A stretch of DNA of 64,000 nucleotides from Kocuria rosea (GTDB lineage Bacteria > Actinomycetota > Actinomycetes > Actinomycetales > Micrococcaceae). The DNA lies in contig NZ_JAMBOG010000010.1 of NCBI RefSeq assembly GCF_023715525.1, positions 1 to 64,000 of the forward strand. The letters are read 5' to 3'. The notes under the pieces are model-generated. The model made no database searches. It saw nothing but the letters and a program-made list of their open reading frames with translations, and was not told where the DNA came from. Below, piece after piece: positions 36,571-45,570 of the stretch; positions within the stretch are counted from its first letter, which is position 1; each line of letters opens with the position of its first letter. A program made the translations under genes and the position numbers.

Positions 36571-37485
36571 TCAGCCGGGAGCGCCCGAGGCGCCAGGGCG
36601 GGGAGGGAACTGCCGCCGGTAGGTCTGGATCACCTGGGAGTCGTCCTTGCGTTCCCAGCCGGCTTCTTTCGCCGCGAGGTATTTCGCCTGGGCGGCGGTG
36701 ACCAGGGGGGCGTCGAACCCGATCTCGTCGGCGATGTCCTTCACCAGCGTGGAGTCCTTCACGAAGATGCCGATGGTGCTCGTCACCTCGGCATCCAGGC
36801 CCTGCAGCATGCGCGGACCCCGGTCGGAGAGCATCCAGGAGCTGCCGGCACCGCCGGCGACGGCGGGCAGCACCTTCTGCGGGTCCAGGCCGAGCTCGCC
36901 CGCGAAGGCCAGCGCCTCGGCCGCGGCCACGATGTGGACGGAGCACAGCAGCTGGTTCACCGCCTTGTAGGACTGGCCCTGGCCGATCTCCGGGCCACAG
37001 TCGACGATCGTTCCCAGGGCTTCGAGGACCGGCCGTACGTGGTCGATCGTCGCCGGGTCGCCCGAGGCGAACAGGGTCAGCTCCCCGGTCACCGCCCGCG
37101 CGACGCCCCCGGTGACGGGCACGTCGAGCACGGCGACGGTGGGCGGCGCGGCGTCGGCCACCTCGCGCACCGCACGGGGACCTACGGTGCTCATCACCAC
37201 CAGGACGCTCCCCTCGCGCATGCGCCGCAGGACCCCGGCCTCGCCCAGCGCCGCCGCCCGCAGCTGTTCCGGAGTGGCGACCATGCACACGACGACGTCG
37301 GCCGCGGCCGCGGACACCGGCGTCTGCTCGGCGGGCAGTCCCCGGTCGGCCGCCTTCGCCCGCTGAGCGGCGAACGGGTCCACACCGGTGACATCGAACC
37401 CGGCCGCCAGGAGCTGCTCGGCCATCGGCAGGCCGATGGCCCCGATGCCGATGAAGGTGGTCCGGAGCGGTGGCACTGACGACAT
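36571..37485 (-). CDS. Beta-hydroxyacid dehydrogenase family oxidoreductase
   Basis: The 304-residue protein belongs to the 3-hydroxyisobutyrate / tartronate semialdehyde reductase family, NAD(P) enzymes acting on small 3-hydroxyacids. TFIGIGAIGLPMAEQLLAAG is the cofactor-binding motif. DVPVTGGVARAVTGELTLFA is the substrate-loop signature, and QSYKAVNQLL carries the catalytic lysine. Its partner GntP permease lies upstream on the same strand with a 36-base gap, so a sugar-acid such as glycerate, threonate or gluconate is a likely substrate. The exact one is undetermined. Confidence 0.88.
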   Translation of the reverse strand: MSSVPPLRTTFIGIGAIGLPMAEQLLAAGFDVTGVDPFAAQRAKAADRGLPAEQTPVSAAAADVVVCMVATPEQLRAAALGEAGVLRRMREGSVLVVMSTVGPRAVREVADAAPPTVAVLDVPVTGGVARAVTGELTLFASGDPATIDHVRPVLEALGTIVDCGPEIGQGQSYKAVNQLLCSVHIVAAAEALAFAGELGLDPQKVLPAVAGGAGSSWMLSDRGPRMLQGLDAEVTSTIGIFVKDSTLVKDIADEIGFDAPLVTAAQAKYLAAKEAGWERKDDSQVIQTYRRQFPPRPGASGAPG

Positions 37486-37521
37486 GGGGGCTCTCCTGGC
37501 GGGGTGAGGGACGGGGCGGAC

Positions 37522-38949
37522 TCAGATGATGACGTCGAGCAGCAGGCACACGGCCAGGCCGATGACGGCGAAGGTGGACTGGGCGAGGGTGTAGATCTTG
37601 AACGTTCCCCTGGTCGTGAATCCGAGCATCTGCTTGAAGATCCAGAAGGTGTTGTCGGTGACGTGGGCACCGAACGCGGCGCCGGTCCCCGCGGCCAGCA
37701 GGATGAGGACCGGCGGGGCGTCGATGGAGCCCATGATCGGGGCGAGCAGGGTGGCGGCGGTGATCGCGGCGACCGACGCCGATCCTTGCGCGATGCGCAG
37801 GACCGCGGCCACCGTCCAGGTGAGCAGCACCGGGATCGCGGCGTTCGCCTGGAACAGGGCGGCCATCATCGCGCCGATGCCCACCTCGGTGATCACCTGC
37901 CCCAGAGACCCGGCAACGCCGGTGAACAGCAGGATCGACCCGGAGGTCTGGGCGCCCCGGGTGAGCAGGTCGTCGATGCCGTTGCGGGTGACGGCGGGGA
38001 TCGCCAGGGCAATGCCGATGAGCAGGCCGATGAGCAGGGCGACCACGGGGCTGCCGAGGAAGCCGAGGACGGGGACCTCCTGGCCCAGGATGCCGGTGAC
38101 CGTGTCCAGGATGATCAGCAGGATCGGCACGATGACGGGGAGCATCGCCACGGCCAGCGGCATCTGCCGGGTCGGGGTGGTCACGACGACGGTGCCCGCC
38201 GAGCTGCCGGCGACCTCGGTGGTGCCCGCGGTGGTGACGCCCGTCCCGCGCTGGGCTTCGAGGCGGGCGCGCTCCTCCTCGATCGACTCCCCGAAGATGG
38301 AGTCGTCGAAGCCGTGCTCCCGGTCCTTCACCGGATCGAAGATCCTCCGCATCAGCAGGTCGTGCACGAAGATGCTGGAGACGATGAAGAAGATGCCCAG
38401 GGGGATGCCCCACAGCAGCATGGTGCCGATGTCCACCCCGAGCGGACCGGCGACCGCGATGGCGGCGACACCGGGGACCACGATCAGCAGGCCGACCTCG
38501 AGACCGATGGCCAGCGAGCCGGCCAGGGTCGCGATGCTCTTGCCGGTCCGCTTGGCGATGGCGCCGGCGATCGGCGCCAGGATGACCAGGGCGACGTCGA
38601 AGTAGATCGACGGGAAGATGATGCCCGAGGTGAGGCCGAGGACATAGGGCGACCGCTTGGGCCCGACGAGTGTCAGCAGGCCGTCGACCACGCGCTGCAT
38701 CGTGCCGGTCGCCGAGAGCGTGGTGCCGATCATGACGCCGAACCCGATGATCAGGCCCACCTCCGCCATGAGGGCGCCGAAGCCGGTGTTGACGGCTGCC
38801 ACGGAGCCCTCGAAGCCGAGCCCGGCAGCGACTCCCAGGTACAGCGCGCCGACGACCAGCGCGACGACGGGGTTGATCTTCGCCCAGACGATCATCAGGA
38901 CGATGCCGATGACCGCGATGGCGAGATGGACCAGGACGATCGTGTCCAT
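37522..38949 (-). CDS. GntP-family sugar-acid permease
   Basis: The 475-residue membrane protein has about 12 helices typical of GntP proton symporters for gluconate and related acids. IGFGVMIGTTLSATGTMQRV, SIYFDVALVILAPIAGAIAKR and RIAQGSASVAAITAATLL are diagnostic segments. GAHVTDNTFWIFKQMLG near the C terminus is the family's conserved box. An unusual Thr/Gly/Val-rich loop lies near residues 240-270. GGAG precedes the ATG at 38949. Expression is probably set by the palindromes at 39188-39247, giving a leader of about 260 bases. Confidence 0.93.
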   Translation of the reverse strand: MDTIVLVHLAIAVIGIVLMIVWAKINPVVALVVGALYLGVAAGLGFEGSVAAVNTGFGALMAEVGLIIGFGVMIGTTLSATGTMQRVVDGLLTLVGPKRSPYVLGLTSGIIFPSIYFDVALVILAPIAGAIAKRTGKSIATLAGSLAIGLEVGLLIVVPGVAAIAVAGPLGVDIGTMLLWGIPLGIFFIVSSIFVHDLLMRRIFDPVKDREHGFDDSIFGESIEEERARLEAQRGTGVTTAGTTEVAGSSAGTVVVTTPTRQMPLAVAMLPVIVPILLIILDTVTGILGQEVPVLGFLGSPVVALLIGLLIGIALAIPAVTRNGIDDLLTRGAQTSGSILLFTGVAGSLGQVITEVGIGAMMAALFQANAAIPVLLTWTVAAVLRIAQGSASVAAITAATLLAPIMGSIDAPPVLILLAAGTGAAFGAHVTDNTFWIFKQMLGFTTRGTFKIYTLAQSTFAVIGLAVCLLLDVII

Positions 38950-39187
38950 GACTTCTCCGATACGGGTGGCGCCGGACGCACCGGCAGGCGGACGGTGGTC
39001 GGGCAGGGCGGGCAGTTGCTTGCTCGGCGGAGGCGGCCAGGTTCCCCCAGGCGGCACCGTGCCGGTTCTGGGACTTCCTCGTCCGGGAGGACAGGTCCCG
39101 GGGAGCACCTGGCCTCGAACGCCGCTTCATGGACGGGAACGTGCGCGCCTTGGTGGCCCGGCGGGTGCCAGAATCCTGAAAAACCGC

Positions 39188-39202
39188 TGTTGACTGTTAA
39201 CA
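39188..39202 (-). promoter_or_regulatory. Palindromic operator 1 upstream of gntP
   Basis: TGTTGACTGTTAACA is a 15-base palindrome with 6 of 7 arm positions symmetric. It lies just downstream of the predicted transcription start near 39208. The form resembles GntR-family sites, but no GntR gene is nearby. Confidence 0.5.
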
Positions 39203-39214
39203 TCCAATAGCTCC

Positions 39215-39247
39215 AGTGTGAGTCTCCCCACAGCCACTGTCAACAGT
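39215..39247 (-). promoter_or_regulatory. gntP promoter with operator 2 over its -35
   Basis: A consensus -35 TTGACA (39238-39243, minus strand) is followed by a 17-base spacer and CACACT at 39215-39220. The -35 lies inside the near-palindrome ACTGTCAACAGT at 39236-39247, which shares the CTGT(T/C)AACA core with operator 1. Two bound repressors could cooperate or form a short loop. Confidence 0.5.
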
Positions 39248-40093
39248 CGCCAGTGAAGTAGCTCACGCGGTCTTCGCCTCGGCCCGGCGGCCACCCGGTG
39301 GCCGACGTGCCTCGACCCCCAGCATGGCCCCCCTCGACCACCACCTGCCTGCCGGCCGGTGGATGCGCGGGCGGCCCTGGCGAAGGACCGGACTCGGGCA
39401 TGGGACAGGGATCGCCGGGAACCAGCGGCCGTGGGGCATCGCGCCGGCCGGAGGGCGCTCGTGGTGCAGGACCCACCGCCACGACACCGGCCAGGACGCC
39501 GTACAGGGGCTCGGGCCTCGCCCCCGCCGGCGCCGGCACCGCGAGGGCCCGACCGCGGAAGGCAGGCGCGAGCCGCCCGGGGTCGAACCCTGTGCCGTGG
39601 AGCCCAGCGGGGCGGGGAGGGACTTTCGCGTCCGGACCTTCATGCTGGCCTCGCCCGCCAGGTCGGCGAAGAATCCGGGTGAGCAGCGAGACGGGCGTGA
39701 TGGGGCATGGTCGGCATGGAGGAACCGACCACCACCGGGAGCAGCCGCCCGACCACATCGACCGTCGCCCGAGGGCGAACCATCTCCTGCGGTCCGGTTC
39801 ACGGCGACCTTCACGGACAGCGCACCCCGGATCCCGGGAGGACGGGAACAAGAGGGATCATGGACGCGAGGGGTACCGAATCGCCCACGACGTCGACCCC
39901 CGTGTGCGTGCCGGATCCGCCACAGGCGCTCGCGAGGAGCCTGTTGGAGGAGCGGAGGACCGGCAGAACCCCGAAGGGCGCCACGGACGGAGCCCTGAGG
40001 AGATCAGCGGCCCGCACTCGCAACGGAGCCGACGCCGCGGATCCGGGGGATCGACGCCGATCCACTGCACTGCGATCACCACAAGGAGGGGAC
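39248..40093. other. 846-bp stretch without a recognisable gene
   Basis: All six frames give Arg/Pro/Gly-rich sequence without domains or credible ribosome sites, apart from the AAGGAGGG at 40083-40090 belonging to the regulator gene at 40094. It may be degraded former coding sequence; I could not match it to a family. Confidence 0.5.
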
Positions 40094-40822
40094 ATGACGG
40101 ATCCGCTGACCGGGCGCGTTCTGGTCGTCGATGACGAGACGGACCTGGCCGACCTCGTCGAGGGGTACCTGCGCAAGGTCGGTCTGGAGGTGCTCGTGCG
40201 GCACGAGGGGAGCGAGGCCGTGGCCGCGGTGCGGGAGTTCGCCCCGCACGTGGTGGTGCTCGACCTGGGTCTGCCCGGGATCGACGGGATCGAGGTGTGC
40301 CGTCAGGTGCGGACCTTCTCGGACTGCTACGTGCTGATGCTCACCGCCCGTGATGACGAGGTGGACAAGATCGTGGGGCTGTCGGTGGGCGCGGACGACT
40401 ACGTGACCAAACCGTTCAGCCCGCGCGAGCTCGTGGCCCGGGTCCAGGCGATGCTGCGCCGCTCCCGCGGCCGCGCCCGTCCCGACGAGCCCGCGGCCGG
40501 GTCCGATCCGGCGGTCCGGGCCCGGGTGATCGGGGAGCTGGTGGTGGACGAGGCCGCCCGACAGGTCCGTGTGGGCGGGAAGGCGGTGGAGCTGACGCGG
40601 ATCGAGTTCGACCTGCTGGCCGCCCTGGCCGCCCACCCGCAGCTGGTGCTCTCCCGCCGGCAACTGGTGGAGATGGTCTGGGACGCGCACTGGTCCGGGG
40701 ACGCCCACCTGGTGGATGTGCACATCGGGCGGATCCGCAAGAAGCTCGGCGACGAGGCCGCCAGCCCGCGGTTCATCCACACCATCCGCGGGATCGGCTA
40801 CCGGATGGGGACCGGGCGATGA
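40094..40822 (+). CDS. OmpR-family response regulator
   Basis: The 242-residue protein has a receiver domain: VLVVDDETDLADLV, VVVLDLGLPGIDG with the phospho-aspartate, LMLTARDDEVDKIVGLSVGA and DYVTKPFSPREL. A winged-helix domain follows with LTRIEFDLLAALAAHPQ, VDVHIGRIRKKLGD and HTIRGIGYRMG. AAGGAGGG precedes the ATG. The stop overlaps the kinase start (ATGA). Targets are unknown; the adjacent acyltransferase on the other strand is a possible one. Confidence 0.93.
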   Translation: MTDPLTGRVLVVDDETDLADLVEGYLRKVGLEVLVRHEGSEAVAAVREFAPHVVVLDLGLPGIDGIEVCRQVRTFSDCYVLMLTARDDEVDKIVGLSVGADDYVTKPFSPRELVARVQAMLRRSRGRARPDEPAAGSDPAVRARVIGELVVDEAARQVRVGGKAVELTRIEFDLLAALAAHPQLVLSRRQLVEMVWDAHWSGDAHLVDVHIGRIRKKLGDEAASPRFIHTIRGIGYRMGTGR

Positions 40823-41949
40823 CCACCACGGGCCGCCTCGTGTCCTGGGGCCCGCTGACAGTGCGGCTGATGCTGGCGCAGATCTCGGTCCTGCTGGCCG
40901 GTCTGGCGATCGTGCTGCTGACGGCCGTCCTGGCCGGACCGACGATGTTCTACGACGAGCTCATCGACGCCGGTCACGTGGAGGAGGCCACCGGGTTGGG
41001 GCTGGAGCACCTGGAGGATGCGCTGCGACCGGTCAGCCTCATCGCCTTGGGCGTCGGGGCGGTTCCGGCCCTCTGCATCGCCGGTCTGCTCAGCTTCTAC
41101 CTCTACCGCACCATCGGCCGATCTCTGGCCTCCTTCACCGCAGCCGCTCGACAGGTGGCCGCCGGCCACTACGACGTGCGGATTCCCTCGGCCGGGCTGG
41201 GGCCGGAGTTCGATTCCTTGGCGGCCTCCTTCAACGACATGGCCGCCAAGCTCAACGCCGTGGACGCCACCCGCCGGCAGATGCTGGCGGATCTGGCCCA
41301 CGAGATGCGCACCCCTCTGGCCAGCCTGAAGGGGCATCTGGAGGGCATCGAGGACGGAGTAGTGCCCCTGGACGAGCGGACCACCGGCATCCTGCACGCC
41401 CAGATCACCCGGCTGGAGCGGTTGGCCCGGGACATCCGGGCCCTGACGCGGGCCGAGGAGGGCCTCCTGCGCCTCCAGCCGACCACCGTCGACATGGCGC
41501 ACCTGGCCCAGCAGGCGGTGGCGGCCGTCGAACCCCTCGCGGCCCAGAAGAACATCACCGTCGCGGCTGCCGGTGTGACGGCGGCCCCGGCCGTGCTGGA
41601 CGGCGAACGGATGGGACAGGTCCTGGGCAATCTGATCGAGAACGCCCTGCGCCACACCCCTCCCCGCGGCCGCGTCACCGTGCACACCGATCTCGACCCG
41701 GTGTCGGTGACCGTCACGGTGACCGACACCGGTGACGGCATCGCTGCCGAGGCCCTGCCGCACGTCTTCCAGCGGTTCTACCGCGCCGAGGCCGGGCGGG
41801 AATCCGACCACGGCGGCTCCGGGCTGGGACTGGCCATCAGCAAAGCCCTCGTCGAGGCCCAGGGCGGAACCCTGGAAGCCACCAGTCCCGGACGTGGGCA
41901 AGGGGCCGCCTTCCGGGTCCGGCTGCCGCGGCACACCGCTACGAGCTGA
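40819..41949 (+). CDS. Sensor histidine kinase
   Basis: The 376-residue kinase has two membrane helices (about residues 17-40 and 72-98) around a short external loop. A HAMP linker follows (IGRSLASFTAAARQVAAGHY). HisKA has the phosphorylated histidine in DLAHEMRTPLASLKGHLEG. The ATPase domain shows LGNLIENALRHTPP, VTDTGDGIAAEALPHVFQRFYR and GSGLGLAISKALVEAQGG. The external sensing loop is only about 30 residues, so it may sense the membrane or a partner protein. It is coupled to the regulator by a four-base overlap. Confidence 0.93.
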   Translation: MTTTGRLVSWGPLTVRLMLAQISVLLAGLAIVLLTAVLAGPTMFYDELIDAGHVEEATGLGLEHLEDALRPVSLIALGVGAVPALCIAGLLSFYLYRTIGRSLASFTAAARQVAAGHYDVRIPSAGLGPEFDSLAASFNDMAAKLNAVDATRRQMLADLAHEMRTPLASLKGHLEGIEDGVVPLDERTTGILHAQITRLERLARDIRALTRAEEGLLRLQPTTVDMAHLAQQAVAAVEPLAAQKNITVAAAGVTAAPAVLDGERMGQVLGNLIENALRHTPPRGRVTVHTDLDPVSVTVTVTDTGDGIAAEALPHVFQRFYRAEAGRESDHGGSGLGLAISKALVEAQGGTLEATSPGRGQGAAFRVRLPRHTATS

Positions 41950-42034
41950 CCCACCGGTTCGCCGCCGAAGGACGACGAACACCGGCCGCGGTCCGTCTCC
42001 ACGACCCCGGTGTCCAGTCGTGAGGCACTGCCTC

Positions 42035-43279
42035 TCAGCCCGTGCTCCGGTCATGGCCGGTGACGGCAGGGCCGGTCGGCACCAGCCGGCGGGCCCTCGT
42101 GCTGGCCCAGCCCACCGCCCGCTCGAGCGGGCCCTGTCCCAGGGTGCGTTGCCAGAGCACCGCGAACAGGACGTTGACCGCCAGGTTGAGGGTGAACCAC
42201 AGGTAGGGCCAGTCGTAGTGGGCCTCGAAGGACAGCCCCACGAGGTGGGCGGTGTACAGGGTCAACGTCATCGCACCCATCGCCGACAGGAGCACGAGCA
42301 AGGTCCTGGCCCGTGGTGCAACCAGCAGGAAGAAGCCCAGCACCGCCAGCCCGACGCCCAGGCTGGCGGCGATCGCCAGCGGGGTGTTGGTGTGCGGGGT
42401 GTCGACCACCAGCCACCAAGCGGTGTCGGTGGGCAGCTCGTCCTCCGGCCCCCACAGGAGAGCCTCCTCCAGGTCCTCCTCGTTCCTCGAGGAGCTCTCC
42501 AGCAGCCGCGCGTAGCCTCCCAGGGCGTGGAGCAGGAGATACGAGGTGGTCTGGGCGAGGATCGCCACCCCGACCCCCACCACCAGCAGACGGATCTGGA
42601 TCGCCTTCTCGCGCAGGCCCAACCGTCCCACCCCCATTCCGACCAGCAGGTACGTCAGGTAGCACAGGGCCGGGTACGAGCCGGTCAACAACAGCTGGGA
42701 GGCTGTCGCTTCCGGTTCCTGCGCCACATCGGCGAACGTGGGGTTGTCGGAGGTGTATGCAGGCAGGACGTCCCTCAGCCCTTGCATCAGCATCGGACCC
42801 ACGATCCAGAAGACCGCCGCGCAGACGAACAGCGCCTTCGGCCCCAGGTGGAGGAAGGGGATGGCCAGCAGGAAGAACACCCCGTAGTAGACGAGGATGT
42901 TGTCCGCCGGCGCGTCCTCGGGCATCACCGTACCGATCCACAGGCCCACCACGGCGATCAGGAGCGCCCGCACGGCCACCGCCACCCGGTCGGCAGCCAG
43001 CTCCCGCCCTCGGTGCCGGTGCCGTCCTCCGGAGCTCAGCGCCAGTCCCACCCCGGCCAGCAGGGCGAACAGGGCCGCCGAGTCCCCGGAGAAGAGGATG
43101 TACGACCAGGTCGGTTCGCCGGTCGTCTCGTCCTCGGTGGGCAGGATGTGCACGGCCATCAGCCCGATCAGCGCCAGCCCGCGGGCCGCGTCAACACCCG
43201 CCAACCGCCTGGAGGACCTGGGGGCACCGCCCGCGGCGCCCGCCAGGTCGGATCCTTCCGTTCTGGACGTCCGACTCAT
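42035..43279 (-). CDS. Heparan-alpha-glucosaminide N-acetyltransferase-like membrane acyltransferase
   Basis: The 414-residue protein has about ten helices. Its N-terminal signature RLAGVDAARGLALIGLMAVH (about residues 27-46) is the HGSNAT/DUF1624-type catalytic region with conserved Asp, Arg and His. A charged loop (LESSSRNEEDLEEALLW) divides the helices. The C-terminal part resembles DUF418. Such proteins transfer acyl groups across the membrane onto cell-surface glycans. Substrate is unknown. The ATG at 43279 starts shortly before the signature. Confidence 0.85.
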   Translation of the reverse strand: MSRTSRTEGSDLAGAAGGAPRSSRRLAGVDAARGLALIGLMAVHILPTEDETTGEPTWSYILFSGDSAALFALLAGVGLALSSGGRHRHRGRELAADRVAVAVRALLIAVVGLWIGTVMPEDAPADNILVYYGVFFLLAIPFLHLGPKALFVCAAVFWIVGPMLMQGLRDVLPAYTSDNPTFADVAQEPEATASQLLLTGSYPALCYLTYLLVGMGVGRLGLREKAIQIRLLVVGVGVAILAQTTSYLLLHALGGYARLLESSSRNEEDLEEALLWGPEDELPTDTAWWLVVDTPHTNTPLAIAASLGVGLAVLGFFLLVAPRARTLLVLLSAMGAMTLTLYTAHLVGLSFEAHYDWPYLWFTLNLAVNVLFAVLWQRTLGQGPLERAVGWASTRARRLVPTGPAVTGHDRSTG

Positions 43280-43718
43280 GACTCCCCCAGGTGTGCCAGG
43301 CCGACCCCGGCACCCCCAGGGTCCCGGCCACGAGCCGTGTCTGCGGCCCCGGAACCCCGGGACCGTCCTGCGCTCAGGGTCTGTGATGCACCTTGCGCTC
43401 CCGTTGAGCAATCCTCAAGATTCCGTGAAGTCCTGCGAGCCACACCGTGCACGCGAGGGGGTCGTCTGCCGCACCGGTCCAGCAGGCCACGGTCGTCGGG
43501 CGGATCCGCCGGTGGGGCCGAACGGGCTGCCGAGGTGTCGACGCAGACCTTCCCGGATCGGGCCGCACGACGCCGTGCGGGGCGTCACGACCGGTCACGG
43601 ACGGTGAAGCATCCCCTTGCCGGGGGTCGCACGCACGAGAACGGGACGCGCCCCACCGTGCGTCCCTCGCCCCGTCCCTGCTCTTGAGGTCCACCTCGTC
43701 CTCGGTCCCAGGAGCACC
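43280..43718. other. 439-bp region without a supported gene
   Basis: No frame looks coding. A small inverted repeat TTGAG-CAATC-CTCAA at 43404-43418 stands in a less GC-rich patch and may belong to the acyltransferase promoter. Confidence 0.4.
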
Positions 43719-44033
43719 GTGAGTTCCTCCCTCATCCTGTCCCAGCACCGCACCGCGCTGCGGGTCGCGGGCTGCGTCGTACCGGGGATGGTCGGGGTGA
43801 CGATCACCATCGGGTGCCTGCTGGCGCTGTTCCTGGCCAACCTCGGCTTCTTCGGCGTACGCCCGGAAGTCCTCCTGGGCCACACGCTTTCGCTGCCGGC
43901 CGGAGCAGCCGCAGGGATCGGGGTCCCGGCCCTGGTGGCGGTCATCGTCCTGGACGGTCGGCGGCAACGGCTCGTCGTCGCGGTGGTGATGCTGGCCGTT
44001 CTGCTGCTGGGGTCCTCTCGGCGGTCATGGTGA
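43719..44033 (+). CDS. Small membrane protein, possibly frameshifted at its end
   Basis: The 104-residue protein has three hydrophobic segments: VVPGMVGVTITIGCLLALFLANL, LPAGAAAGIGVPALVAVIVL and LVVAVVMLAVLLLG, the first quoted only in part here as VTITIGCLLALFLANL. A basic connector DGRRQRL separates the last two. GTG at 43719 has GGAG 5 bases upstream. In this frame it ends SSRRSW; the neighbouring frame would give a hydrophobic GVLSAVMVMG, so a recent frameshift or a sequencing error at the 3' end is possible. No family recognised. Confidence 0.45.
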   Translation: MSSSLILSQHRTALRVAGCVVPGMVGVTITIGCLLALFLANLGFFGVRPEVLLGHTLSLPAGAAAGIGVPALVAVIVLDGRRQRLVVAVVMLAVLLLGSSRRSW

Positions 44034-44302
44034 TGGGCAGATGACCTCCCCGTCACGGTCCGGCCGTCACGGCGGAACCACCCCGGCGCCACACCGCGCC
44101 CCGGGTCGCCGTCTGGGCTGTGCTGACGCCGCTGAGCACCTGCCGAAGCCTCGGGCTTCCTGCTGGGCGTCCGCCTCGAGCCCTCCGGTGAGCTCCGGGC
44201 GACCACTGTGTCCGGCCCGCGCAAGGTGGCGGGTGGAGGCGAGTTCCGGATGGGTCATGGGCCCGCCGCCGGGCAGGGGAACGCCGTGGAGACGGCCGCA
44301 TC

Positions 44303-44321
44303 GGGGGTGGGTGGGGTGGGG
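44303..44321 (+). other. G-quadruplex-type motif
   Basis: GGGGGTGGGTGGGGTGGGG has four runs of at least three G with single-base loops. It abuts the stop of the Rieske oxygenase gene on the opposite strand, so the mRNA carries the C-rich complement. Confidence 0.5.
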
Positions 44322-45461
44322 TCAGGGGCGGGGGGTGGCGACGTCGCCGATCTTGTCGAGGACCCAGTCGTGGAAGGCCCCGATGTGGTGCTCGCTGGGC
44401 ACCAGGACACCGCCCTTGGCGTAGACCTTCGAGCCCATGGCCGGCTGGCAGCGCTCGCAGGCGTCGAAGTCCTGCTGGTTGACCCGGTGGAACAGCTCCA
44501 CCGAGGCCGAGACGTCCTTGCCCGACTCCACCACCGAGGGCAGGTAGAGCCAGTCGCACTCCACGATCGTGCGGTCCGCGGCCAGCGGGAACATCCGGTG
44601 GATGATCACGTGGTCCGGAACGAGATTGACGAACACCGTGGGCTTGATCGTGATCGCGTAGTAGCGCCGGTCGTGGTCCTCGTCCACGCCCGGGATCTTC
44701 TCCAGGCCCTCGGAACCGTCCACGGTGAAGCCCAGCACGTCCTCGCCGAACTCCGCGCCGTGGCCCACGAAGTACTGCGCGGCCAGCCCGTCGGCGAACT
44801 CCGGCAGCACCTCGGTGAGCTCGGGGTGGATGGTGGCGCAGTGGTAGCACTCCATGAAGTTCTCGATGATGAGCTTCCAGTTGGCCTTCACGTCATAGGT
44901 GATCCGCCGGCCCAGGGCGAGGTTGGCCACGTCATAGCCCTCGATCGCCTGGGTGTCGCCCAGCCGCTCCTGGATATCACCCATCACGTCCTCCTCGAAG
45001 GAGGGCGGCTCCTCGGCCAGGCACACCCACACATACCCCAGGTACTCCCGCACCGGGACCGTGACCAGCCCGTACTCCTGACGATCGATGTCGGGCATCT
45101 TCGTGAGGTTCGGGGCGGCGATGAGCTTGCCGTCGAAGTCATAGGTCCAGGCGTGGTAAGGGCACTGGAAGGACCGCCCGGCCTCCCCGGTCTCCTCCAT
45201 GCACAGCTTCACCCCGCGGTGACGGCAGACGTTGTAGAACGCCCGGATCCCGTGCTTGCGGTTGCGGGTGATGATGATCGACTCCCGCCCCACCTGCACG
45301 GTGCGAAACGCCCCGGGCTTGTCCAGATCCGCCGCGCGCACCGCGCAGAACCACATCTGCTCGAAGATGCGCTCCTGCTCGGCGGCGAACACGGCCTCGT
45401 CGACATAGGTGCTTCCGGGCAGGGTGGCGATCAGGGACTCGGAGATGATGTTGGTCGACAC
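44322..45461 (-). CDS. Rieske oxygenase alpha subunit, candidate glycine betaine monooxygenase (GbcA-like)
   Basis: The 379-residue protein has an N-terminal Rieske domain (about 45-150) with CRHRGVKLC and CPYHAWTY, the Cys2His2 ligands of the 2Fe-2S cluster. The catalytic domain has the mononuclear iron site ENFMECYHCATIHPEL (two histidines) and a later aspartate. The family includes glycine betaine, carnitine, choline and stachydrine monooxygenases. The dimethylglycine oxidase 7 kb away favours betaine demethylation to dimethylglycine plus formaldehyde. GTG at 45461 has AGGAGG 6 bases upstream. It lies downstream of the reductase gene, which shares its strand. Confidence 0.82.
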   Translation of the reverse strand: MSTNIISESLIATLPGSTYVDEAVFAAEQERIFEQMWFCAVRAADLDKPGAFRTVQVGRESIIITRNRKHGIRAFYNVCRHRGVKLCMEETGEAGRSFQCPYHAWTYDFDGKLIAAPNLTKMPDIDRQEYGLVTVPVREYLGYVWVCLAEEPPSFEEDVMGDIQERLGDTQAIEGYDVANLALGRRITYDVKANWKLIIENFMECYHCATIHPELTEVLPEFADGLAAQYFVGHGAEFGEDVLGFTVDGSEGLEKIPGVDEDHDRRYYAITIKPTVFVNLVPDHVIIHRMFPLAADRTIVECDWLYLPSVVESGKDVSASVELFHRVNQQDFDACERCQPAMGSKVYAKGGVLVPSEHHIGAFHDWVLDKIGDVATPRP

Positions 45462-45570
45462 AGAGGTCCTCCTTGTAGATCCAGGCACAACACAAAAAGA
45501 GAGAAACAGGGAAGAGATAAGGCAACAGGCCCGCAGGAAAGGACAGCAGGCGGGGAAGGGGGGGGCGGGC
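45462..45570 (-). other. A/G-rich spacer, pyrimidine-rich mRNA segment
   Basis: About 45481-45540 is unusually AT-rich for the window and nearly all purine on the plus strand, so the transcript carries a C/U-rich tract including CTCTCTTTTTG. It may weaken structure ahead of the Rieske ribosome site. No promoter is evident. Confidence 0.4.

Noticed and set aside
39560-39650. A tRNA-like GGGTTCGACCCC on the minus strand
   Set aside because: The T-arm pairs only partly, and no acceptor stem or anticodon arm with proper geometry could be built around it.
39811-40176. A minus-strand protein upstream of the response regulator
   Set aside because: It overlaps the regulator's coding start antisense, is Arg/Ser/Pro-rich and has no ribosome site.
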